This document shows, in pieces, positions 1 to 5,079 of a stretch of DNA of 5,079 nt. Source of the DNA: JBOFCO01 sp051646105. Its GTDB lineage: Bacteria; Pseudomonadota; Alphaproteobacteria; Rhodobacterales; Rhodobacteraceae. Under the pieces are notes generated by a model. That model was not told where the DNA came from. It made no database searches and saw only the letters and a program-made list of their open reading frames with translations. The stretch covers positions 1-5,079 of the forward strand of contig JBOFCO010000058.1 in assembly GCA_051646105.1 (NCBI GenBank), written 5' to 3'. Within the stretch, counting starts at the first letter, position 1; every line of letters begins with the position of its first letter. The position numbers were made by a program, and so were the translations under genes.

Positions 1-972
1 ATGGCCGTGGTGACACTGGCTGCTGCGGTGGGCGGGTTTGCCTGGGCTTATGGGGCAACAAGGACGGGCTTTCGGGCGCGCAACCGCGTGGAAACGGTCA
101 TGATGGGCGTGCTGATCACGGCATCCAGCGTGGCCATTCTGACCACGGTTGGCATCGTTGCATCGATGCTGACGGAAACCTTCCATTTCTTTGAAGTCTA
201 TCCCGTCTGGGATTTCTTCTTCGGACTGACCTGGGATCCGAATTTCAGGGGCAACAGCGATTTTGGCATCATCCCTCTGATCTGGGGCACGCTCTACATC
301 ACCTTTATCGCCATGGTGATCTCTGTCCCTCTTGGCCTGTTTTCGGCGATCTACCTTGCGGAATACGCCACGCCGCGCACGCGCAGCATCGTCAAGCCGC
401 TGATCGAGGTGATCGCGGGCATCCCGACGGTGGTCTTCGGCCTCTTTGCGCTGGTGACGGTCGGGCCGTTCCTGCGCGACTGGATCGCGCAGCCGCTGGG
501 CCTTGGCGACAGCGGATCATCGGTGATGACGGCGGGTCTGGTGATCGGCATCCTGAACATCCCCTTCGTGTCATCCCTGTCTGACGACATCATCAATGCG
601 GTGCCGCAATCGCTGCGTGACGGGTCATACGGGCTGGGGGCAACCAAGTCGGAAACCATCCGGCAGGTGGTTCTGCCTGCGGCCCTGCCGGGCATCATGG
701 GTGCTGTGCTGATGGCGGGCAGCCGGACAATCGGCGAGACGATGGTCGTGTCGATGGGGGCGGGGGCTGCGGCGCAGCTGGACCTGAACCCGTTCGAGGC
801 GATGACGACCATGACGGTCAAGATCGTCAGCCAGCTGACGGGCGACACGGACTTTGCCAGCCCGGAAACGCTCGTGGCCTTCGCGCTGGGCATGACGCTG
901 TTCGTGATCACGCTGGGGCTGAACATCCTCGCCCTGAATGTGGTGCGCAAGTATCGGGAGCAGTACGAATGA
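1..972 (+). CDS. pstC: Phosphate ABC transporter permease PstC, 5'-truncated by window edge
   Basis: One of the two inner-membrane permease subunits of the PstSCAB high-affinity phosphate importer; it pairs with PstA to form the phosphate channel. The visible 323 residues contain the whole permease core. There is a hydrophobic stretch at about 1-18, a basic linker with FRARNRVE at 24-31, a membrane segment at about 33-57, and further segments at about 90-118, 133-157, 175-195, 228-250 and 290-315. The cytoplasmic EAA loop that contacts the ATPase is at about 205-231 (LRDGSYGLGA, then LPAALPG), followed by SRTIGET at 241-247. The ATG at position 1 is probably not the true start. Long alphaproteobacterial PstC proteins, as I recall them, run to about 480-490 residues and carry the FRARN-type junction in mid-protein, so about 160 N-terminal residues are likely upstream. 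The stop overlaps the pstA start by 4 bases (ATGA, 969-972). Family assignment is near certain; the start is inferred. Confidence 0.95.
   Translation: MAVVTLAAAVGGFAWAYGATRTGFRARNRVETVMMGVLITASSVAILTTVGIVASMLTETFHFFEVYPVWDFFFGLTWDPNFRGNSDFGIIPLIWGTLYITFIAMVISVPLGLFSAIYLAEYATPRTRSIVKPLIEVIAGIPTVVFGLFALVTVGPFLRDWIAQPLGLGDSGSSVMTAGLVIGILNIPFVSSLSDDIINAVPQSLRDGSYGLGATKSETIRQVVLPAALPGIMGAVLMAGSRTIGETMVVSMGAGAAAQLDLNPFEAMTTMTVKIVSQLTGDTDFASPETLVAFALGMTLFVITLGLNILALNVVRKYREQYE
956..960 (+). promoter_or_regulatory. Ribosome binding site for pstA (GGGAG)
   Basis: GGGAG lies inside the 3' end of pstC, 8 bases before the pstA ATG at 969. It supports that start, together with the ATGA stop/start overlap, which suggests translational coupling of the two permease subunits. 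Confidence 0.6.
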
Positions 973-2303
973 CCGACGTGAATGCACACCGTTCGGGGTC
1001 GCTGCTGGTGGCATCGCCCCTGATGGCCAAGCGCCGCGCGGCGGAGGGGCGGTTCCGCATCTATGGCATCATCACTATCGCCCTCAGCCTGGGTATCCTT
1101 GTCTTCATGCTTTGGACGATCTTTGCCGACGGCATTTCGTCCTTCCGGCAGACATCGGTGACGTTTCCCGTGATGCTGGATGCCGAAAGGCTGGACCCTT
1201 CGGGCAACCGCAACCGCGCAGAGATGACCGAGGTCACGACCATTGGCTATGCAAAGGTGATCGACACGGCGTTTCTGGCCCTGCTGGAGCAGCAAGGCAT
1301 CGCCATTGAAGGGCTGTCCGACAAGGACGCGCGCGCGGTGATCTCCAAAGAGGCGGCGGGGCAACTGCGCGACCGCGTGCTGGCCGATCCTGTGATTGTG
1401 GGAACAACCATCGACATGGCGCTGTGGACGAATGCGCGGATCGACGGGTATTTCAAAGGGCGCGTCACCATGGAAAGCGCCGTGCGTGACGGCAACGTCT
1501 CGCCCGAACAGCTGCAGCTGGCGGTAGCGCTCAAGAATGCGGGCATCCTCAGCATGCCATTCAACTGGAAACTGCTGACCGGCCCGGATGCATCGGACCA
1601 GCGGCCGGAGGCGGCGGGTCTGGGCATTTCGATCATCGGGTCATTCTTCATGATGGCGATTGTGGCCGTGCTCTGCGTGCCCATCGGCGTAGCCGCCAGC
1701 ATCTATCTGGAGGAGTTCGCGCCCAAGAACCGCTGGACGGATTTGATCGAGGTGAATGTCAGCAATCTGGCCGCCGTGCCCTCAATCGTCTACGGCATCC
1801 TTGGACTGGCGGTGTTCATCAACTTCATGGGCCTGCCGCAGTCATCATCTCTTGTCGGCGGTCTTGTGCTGACGCTGATGACGCTGCCCACGATCATCAT
1901 CGCCACGCGTGCCTCGATCCGCGCGGTGCCGCCGTCCATCCGCGACGCGGCGCTGGGCGTGGGTGCGTCGCAGATGCAGACGGTGATGCACCATGTGCTG
2001 CCGCTGGCGATGCCGGGCATCCTGACGGGGGCCATCCTCGGCCTAGCGCGGGCGCTGGGCGAGACGGCACCCCTGCTGCTGATCGGGATGGTGGCCTTTG
2101 TGGACAATTACCCGTCGGTGTCGGTATCTGGTGTTCTGGACCCGGCGACAGCCTTGCCGGTGCAGGTCTATGGCTGGGTGCAGCGGGGCGATCCGGCCTT
2201 TGTCGAACGGTCCAGCGGGGCGATCATCGTGCTGCTGCTTTTCCTTGTGGTCATGAACGCCGCCGCAATTCTGCTGCGCCGCCGCTTTGAACGCCGCTGG
2301 TAA
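969..2303 (+). CDS. pstA: Phosphate ABC transporter permease PstA with N-terminal DUF3333-type periplasmic domain
   Basis: Second inner-membrane permease subunit of the Pst phosphate importer, partner of PstC and PstB. At 444 residues it is much longer than the roughly 300-residue enterobacterial PstA. A basic N-terminus (KRRAAEGRFR, 21-30) precedes a first membrane segment at about 31-52. Then comes a mostly polar region of about 160 residues (about 55-215) without cysteine, placed in the periplasm by the positive-inside rule and matching the DUF3333 extension known from proteobacterial PstA. The permease core follows: segments at about 217-246, 265-287, 294-312, 347-376 and 415-436. The EAA loop is at about 324-350 (IRDAALGVGAS, LPLAMPG), with RALGETAP at 361-368. 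The start at 969 overlaps the pstC stop and has GGGAG upstream. The gene is intact. The role of the periplasmic domain is not evident from the sequence. Confidence 0.96.
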   Translation: MTDVNAHRSGSLLVASPLMAKRRAAEGRFRIYGIITIALSLGILVFMLWTIFADGISSFRQTSVTFPVMLDAERLDPSGNRNRAEMTEVTTIGYAKVIDTAFLALLEQQGIAIEGLSDKDARAVISKEAAGQLRDRVLADPVIVGTTIDMALWTNARIDGYFKGRVTMESAVRDGNVSPEQLQLAVALKNAGILSMPFNWKLLTGPDASDQRPEAAGLGISIIGSFFMMAIVAVLCVPIGVAASIYLEEFAPKNRWTDLIEVNVSNLAAVPSIVYGILGLAVFINFMGLPQSSSLVGGLVLTLMTLPTIIIATRASIRAVPPSIRDAALGVGASQMQTVMHHVLPLAMPGILTGAILGLARALGETAPLLLIGMVAFVDNYPSVSVSGVLDPATALPVQVYGWVQRGDPAFVERSSGAIIVLLLFLVVMNAAAILLRRRFERRW

Positions 2304-2307
2304 GGAG
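2302..2307 (+). promoter_or_regulatory. Ribosome binding site for pstB (AAGGAG)
   Basis: AAGGAG shares its first two bases with the pstA stop codon TAA (2301-2303). Two adjacent in-frame ATGs follow, at 2311 (3-base spacer) and 2314 (6-base spacer). The longer spacer is closer to the usual optimum and favours 2314. The in-frame ATG at 2287, inside pstA, lies upstream of this site and is not supported. Confidence 0.75.
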
Positions 2308-2313
2308 ATCATG

Positions 2314-3111
2314 ATGAACGACATGAGATTGACGGAGCAGGGCGTGACAGCGAGTGTAAACAGAATGACAGCGCGGAATGTGCAGGTCTATTACGGCACA
2401 AACCACGCCATCAAGGATGTCGATGTCGATATTCTGGACAAGACGGTGACAGCCTTCATCGGCCCGTCGGGATGCGGCAAATCCACCTTCCTGCGCTGCC
2501 TGAACCGCATGAACGATACGATTTCCGTCTGCCGGGTGACCGGCCATATCGACCTTGAAGGCGAGGATATCTATGACCCCAAGGTGGACCCGGTGCAGTT
2601 GCGCGCGAAGGTCGGCATGGTGTTTCAAAAGCCCAATCCCTTCCCCAAGTCGATCTGGGACAACGTGGCCTACGGCCCGAAAATCCACGGGTTGACCCGC
2701 AGCAAGGCAGAGCTGGACGAGCTGGTCGAGGCCTGCCTGCGTAAAGCGGCGCTGTGGAACGAGGTGAAGGACCGCCTGACCGCACCGGGAACCGGCCTGT
2801 CGGGCGGCCAGCAGCAACGCCTCTGCATCGCACGCGCCATTGCGACCAGCCCGGAAGTTCTGCTGATGGACGAACCCTGTTCGGCTCTGGACCCTATCGC
2901 GACAGCACAGGTGGAGGAACTGATCAGCGAACTCCGCAGCCAGTTTTCCGTTGTGATCGTGACGCACAGCATGCAGCAGGCGGCACGGGTGAGCCAGAAG
3001 ACCGCATTCTTCCATCTTGGCTATCTGGTGGAATACGGCGACACCGCACAGATTTTTACCAATCCGAACGACCCGCGCACCGAGAGCTATATCTCAGGCC
3101 GGATCGGCTAA
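2314..3111 (+). CDS. pstB: Phosphate ABC transporter ATP-binding protein PstB
   Basis: Cytoplasmic ATPase that energises phosphate import through PstC/PstA and also takes part in phosphate signalling with PhoU. With the start at 2314 it has 265 residues, normal for PstB. All ABC motifs are present: Walker A GPSGCGKST at 50-58, Q-loop glutamine 105 in FQKPNPFP, signature LSGGQQQR at 162-169, Walker B VLLMDEP at 182-188 with the catalytic glutamate at 187, D-loop SALD at 190-193, and switch histidine 218 in VTHSM. The PstB-typical RCLNRMND at 61-68 and PCSALDP at 188-194 separate it from other importer ATPases. The C-terminus SGRIG is also usual for PstB. The start could instead be the ATG at 2311, adding one methionine. 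Ten bases separate it from pstA and ten from phoU, so it is plainly co-transcribed. Confidence 0.97.
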   Translation: MNDMRLTEQGVTASVNRMTARNVQVYYGTNHAIKDVDVDILDKTVTAFIGPSGCGKSTFLRCLNRMNDTISVCRVTGHIDLEGEDIYDPKVDPVQLRAKVGMVFQKPNPFPKSIWDNVAYGPKIHGLTRSKAELDELVEACLRKAALWNEVKDRLTAPGTGLSGGQQQRLCIARAIATSPEVLLMDEPCSALDPIATAQVEELISELRSQFSVVIVTHSMQQAARVSQKTAFFHLGYLVEYGDTAQIFTNPNDPRTESYISGRIG

Positions 3112-3115
3112 GGGG
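3110..3115 (+). promoter_or_regulatory. Ribosome binding site for phoU (AAGGGG)
   Basis: AAGGGG overlaps the pstB stop codon (TAA, 3109-3111) and sits 6 bases before the phoU ATG at 3122. It decides the phoU start against an in-frame ATG at 3017, which lies inside pstB and would add 35 residues unlike any PhoU N-terminus. Confidence 0.65.
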
Positions 3116-3121
3116 CAGGCG

Positions 3122-3823
3122 ATGAACAACATCCATATCTCCAGCGACTTCGACCGCGATCTTGAATCCATTCAGGCCATGGTCATGAAGATGGGCGGGC
3201 TGGTGGAAAGTGCCATTCTCGACGCCGCACAGGCGCTTGAGACGCGCGATGAAGAACTTGCCGAACGCGTCCGGCAGGGCGACCGCACGATCGATGAGAT
3301 GGAAGAACTCATCAACATGGAATGCGCGCGGGTCATCGCCATGCGCGCGCCGATTGCGACCGATCTGCGCACGGTGCTGACGGTGATCAAGATAGCGGCC
3401 AATCTGGAGCGCTGCGGCGATTATGCCAAGAACCTCGCCAAAAGGACACTGATCCTCAGCCAGATGGCCCCCATCGGCTCATCGGCGGGTTCCATCCGCC
3501 GCCTTGCCAAGGCGGTGCAGGTGCTGCTGTCGGATGCGCTCGATGCCTATATCCGCCGCGACGCGGCGCTGGCGGCAGACGTGCGCATGCGCGACCGCGA
3601 TATCGACCAGATGTACAATGCGCTGTTTCGCGAATTTGTGACCTACATGATGGAAGACAGCCGCAACATTACCCCAACGATGCACCTCCACTTCATCGCG
3701 AAGAATATCGAGCGCGTGGGCGACCACGCCACGGGGATTGCGGAACAGGTGATTTATCTTGTGACCGGGCAGATGCCCGGCGATGACCGTCCAAAGACCG
3801 ACACCACCACATTCGGGGGGTAG
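3122..3823 (+). CDS. phoU: Phosphate signalling regulator PhoU
   Basis: Cytoplasmic, peripherally membrane-associated all-helical protein that links the Pst transporter to the PhoR kinase and keeps the Pho regulon off when phosphate is plentiful. The 233 residues are close to the usual length and hold two tandem three-helix PhoU repeats. Each repeat has the metal-binding signature: NLERCGDYAKN at 94-104 (E96, D100) and NIERVGDHATG at 195-205 (E197, D201). The N-terminal HISSDFDRDLESI is typical of the family. The last 15 or so residues (from about 219) are polar and probably disordered. It lies 10 bases after pstB and 4 bases before phoB, so the signalling bridge and its response regulator are made from the same message. 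Confidence 0.96.
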   Translation: MNNIHISSDFDRDLESIQAMVMKMGGLVESAILDAAQALETRDEELAERVRQGDRTIDEMEELINMECARVIAMRAPIATDLRTVLTVIKIAANLERCGDYAKNLAKRTLILSQMAPIGSSAGSIRRLAKAVQVLLSDALDAYIRRDAALAADVRMRDRDIDQMYNALFREFVTYMMEDSRNITPTMHLHFIAKNIERVGDHATGIAEQVIYLVTGQMPGDDRPKTDTTTFGG

Positions 3824-3824
3824 G
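3815..3824 (+). promoter_or_regulatory. Weak or atypical ribosome binding region for phoB (G-run plus TAGG)
   Basis: A run of six G residues (3815-3820) ends 7 bases before the phoB ATG at 3828 and runs into the phoU stop codon TAG. The AGG at 3822-3824 is only 3 bases from the start. No classic AGGAGG is present. The G-run may pair with the CCUCC of 16S rRNA, or phoB may depend on coupling to phoU translation. Confidence 0.4.
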
Positions 3825-3827
3825 CCG

Positions 3828-4505
3828 ATGTCAACACAGCCAACAGTTCTTCTGGTCGAAGATGAACCCGCGCAGCGCGAGGTGCTATCCTACAATCTGG
3901 AGGCAGAGGGTTTTCGCGTGATGCAGGCGGCGGATGGCGAAGAGGCAATGCTGCTGGTGAACGAGGCGCTGCCGGACCTGATCCTGCTGGACTGGATGCT
4001 GCCAAACGTGTCGGGCATCGAGATCTGCCGGAGGCTGAAAATGCGCGCAGAGACGCGCAGTGTGCCAATCATCATGCTGTCGGCGCGGTCCGAGGAAGTG
4101 GACAAGGTGCGGGGGCTGGAGACGGGGGCGGACGACTATATCATCAAGCCCTATTCGGTGGTGGAACTGATGGCGCGGGTGCGCGCGGCGCTGCGGCGCA
4201 CGCGGCCGGCGACCGTTGGCGTGGTGCTGGAATGGGAAGACATCCGGCTGGACCCGGAAACGCATCGGGTGCACCGGGACGGGGCAGTGCTGAAGCTGGG
4301 GCCGACAGAGTTCCGGCTGCTCTCGACATTCATGGAGAAACCGGGGCGGGTGTGGAGCCGCGAGCAGTTGCTGGACCGGGTCTGGGGCCGCGACATCTAT
4401 GTCGATACGCGGACGGTGGATGTGCATATCGGGCGGCTGCGCAAGGCGCTTGGCGGCGAGGATGTGCTGAGGACGGTCAGGGGCGCGGGGTATGCGCTCG
4501 GGTGA
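3828..4505 (+). CDS. phoB: Phosphate regulon response regulator PhoB (OmpR/PhoB family)
   Basis: DNA-binding response regulator that, once phosphorylated by PhoR, activates phosphate-starvation genes, normally including pst itself. It has 225 residues. The receiver domain (about 5-122) has the acidic pocket E11/D12, phospho-acceptor D55 in LILLDWMLP, serine 85 in the switch position (LSAR) and lysine 107 in IIKPYS. The winged-helix domain (about 130-225) ends with the recognition region TRTVDVHIGRLRKAL (194-208) and TVRGAGYALG (216-225). The start at 3828 puts the receiver strand at the normal distance from the N-terminus. An in-frame ATG at 3783, inside phoU, would add an unlikely proline-rich leader. 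PhoB is chosen over other OmpR-family members because of its place behind pstCAB-phoU and its closeness to PhoB sequence. No phoR follows; the next gene is convergent. Confidence 0.95.
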   Translation: MSTQPTVLLVEDEPAQREVLSYNLEAEGFRVMQAADGEEAMLLVNEALPDLILLDWMLPNVSGIEICRRLKMRAETRSVPIIMLSARSEEVDKVRGLETGADDYIIKPYSVVELMARVRAALRRTRPATVGVVLEWEDIRLDPETHRVHRDGAVLKLGPTEFRLLSTFMEKPGRVWSREQLLDRVWGRDIYVDTRTVDVHIGRLRKALGGEDVLRTVRGAGYALG

Positions 4506-4507
4506 AC

Positions 4508-4547
4508 GATTTTTCTGCGAAAAATCATGAATTTTCGCAGAAAATTC
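4508..4547 (+). terminator. 40-base AT-rich palindrome between convergent genes, probable bidirectional terminator
   Basis: It fills most of the 47-base gap between the phoB stop and the stop of the convergent hydrolase. The dyad centre is between 4527 and 4528. Bases 4511-4523 pair with 4532-4544 (13 bp with a CTGCG/CGCAG core), and outer and inner pairs extend it, leaving two mismatches (4510/4545 and 4524/4531). Each half is itself a perfect palindrome with 8-base arms and a 3-base centre: 4508-4526 and 4529-4547. The position argues for ending transcription from both sides. Neither strand has a clear U-tract after the stem, so it is not a textbook intrinsic terminator. It could instead be a dispersed palindromic repeat or a protein-binding site. 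Confidence 0.6.
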
Positions 4548-4552
4548 GGGGC

Positions 4553-5079
4553 TTACGGCAGTCTCGCTATCCGTTCTGTCAGCAGTGCATAGAACCCTTC
4601 GGCATCCACCCCGCCCATGAACATCGCGTTCTTTGGCCGGGTGGTCACACCCCACCAGTCGGCGACGGTCATGCCAAGGGTCAGTTCTGACTGGGTTTCG
4701 ATTTCCACATTCACATGTCGCCCGCTGAACAGATCGGGCCTGATCAGATAGGCGATGACCGTTGGGTCATGCAGCGGCGCGCCTGCGTTGCCGTATTTGG
4801 CGACATCGAAGCGTTCAAAGAAATCCGTCCATTCGGCGACCATGCGCCCGACATGCGTGCCCATGTCGCGGAAGGCCTGCACGCGGGCGGCGTTGGTCAG
4901 GGCCTTGTGTGTGACGTCGAGCGGCATGACGACAATGGGGATGCCGGATTTTAGCACGATATCAGCGGCTTCCGGGTCGACGTAAATGTTGAATTCGGCG
5001 GCGGGGGTGATGTTGCCCACTTCGAAATAGGCACCACCCATCAGGACGATTTCCTGCACCCGGTCCACAATGGACGGGT
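4553..5079 (-). CDS. Inosine/uridine-preferring nucleoside hydrolase, C-terminal part (runs off the right edge)
   Basis: Hydrolyses the N-glycosidic bond of ribonucleosides to free base and ribose in nucleoside salvage or catabolism. The last 174 residues are visible; the reading frame stays open to the edge with PSIVDRVQ-EIVLMGGAY, so the start lies outside. The GTG at 5068 is an internal valine codon, not a start. Family features in order: IVLMGGAY, then GNITPAAEFNIYVDPEAA, whose N, E and N match the conserved active-site residues of protozoan nucleoside hydrolase (N160, E166, N168), then VMPLDVTH, and PLHDPTVIAYL, whose H and D match H241 and the calcium-binding D242. The DxDxxxDD calcium motif expected near the N-terminus would lie outside the window. 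Full family length is about 310-320 residues. The base preference (purine, pyrimidine or both) cannot be told. It is convergent with phoB, so it is separately transcribed. Confidence 0.93.
   Translation of the reverse strand, partial: PSIVDRVQEIVLMGGAYFEVGNITPAAEFNIYVDPEAADIVLKSGIPIVVMPLDVTHKALTNAARVQAFRDMGTHVGRMVAEWTDFFERFDVAKYGNAGAPLHDPTVIAYLIRPDLFSGRHVNVEIETQSELTLGMTVADWWGVTTRPKNAMFMGGVDAEGFYALLTERIARLP

Noticed and set aside
351..1364. Long minus-strand open frame of 337 codons across pstC and pstA
   Set aside because: It lies opposite two clear membrane-protein genes. Its translation is rich in R, S, P and T with no recognisable domain, as expected for the antisense of GC-rich codons.
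3017..3121. Upstream in-frame extension of phoU from the ATG at 3017
   Set aside because: The stretch overlaps pstB, encodes a sequence unlike PhoU N-termini, and has no ribosome binding site. The ATG at 3122 has AAGGGG at a 6-base spacing.
3783..3827. Upstream in-frame extension of phoB from the ATG at 3783
   Set aside because: It would add 15 proline-rich residues before the receiver domain and lies within phoU. The start at 3828 gives a normal PhoB N-terminus.
4576..4582. CTGTCAG, resembling half of a Pho box
   Set aside because: It has no second repeat at the expected 11-base spacing and lies inside the 3' coding end of the hydrolase, so it is a chance match.
3885..4655. Minus-strand open frame of 256 codons opposite phoB, crossing the terminator palindrome
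   Set aside because: Its translation is rich in H, P, R and Q with no family resemblance. It runs antisense to PhoB and then through the intergenic palindrome into the hydrolase gene in another frame, so it is a shadow.
4232..4690. Plus-strand open frame of 152 codons spanning the end of phoB and the start of the convergent gene
   Set aside because: It is out of frame with phoB and antisense to the hydrolase. The composition (G, A, R) is that of a frame-shifted GC-rich gene and it has no credible start site.
5066..5068. GTG as the start of the minus-strand hydrolase
   Set aside because: The frame remains open to the edge with family-like residues (PSIV) before it, and the enzyme's N-terminal half would be missing, so this is an internal valine codon.

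Overview
The window looks like chromosomal DNA of an alphaproteobacterium, most likely Rhodobacterales (Roseobacter group). It is GC-rich. The PstC fragment has the FRARNRVE junction that I recall from long alphaproteobacterial PstC proteins, PstA carries a large periplasmic insertion of the DUF3333 type, and phoB sits directly behind phoU. This placement rests on recalled family features, not on a search.

Positions 1-4505 hold a tightly packed plus-strand phosphate operon: pstC (5' end cut by the window edge), pstA, pstB, phoU, phoB. The genes overlap by 4 bases or are separated by at most 10, and four Shine-Dalgarno-like sequences lie at the junctions. PstC and PstA form the inner-membrane channel of the high-affinity phosphate ABC importer and PstB is its ATPase. 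PhoU couples transporter state to the sensor kinase, and PhoB is the response regulator that switches on phosphate-starvation genes. The partners pstS (binding protein) and phoR (kinase) are not in the window; in related bacteria they usually lie upstream. No Pho box or other promoter is visible inside the window, which fits a promoter upstream of it.

Positions 4506-4552 are the only real intergenic gap (47 bases). It is almost filled by a 40-base AT-rich palindrome made of two 19-base mini-palindromes, lying between convergent genes and probably ending transcription from one or both sides.

Positions 4553-5079 (minus strand) hold the C-terminal part of an inosine/uridine-preferring nucleoside hydrolase, which continues past the right edge. 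It converges on phoB and is not part of the pho operon.

Most of the window is a well-known system. I saw no undescribed multi-gene system. The palindrome is the least explained element.
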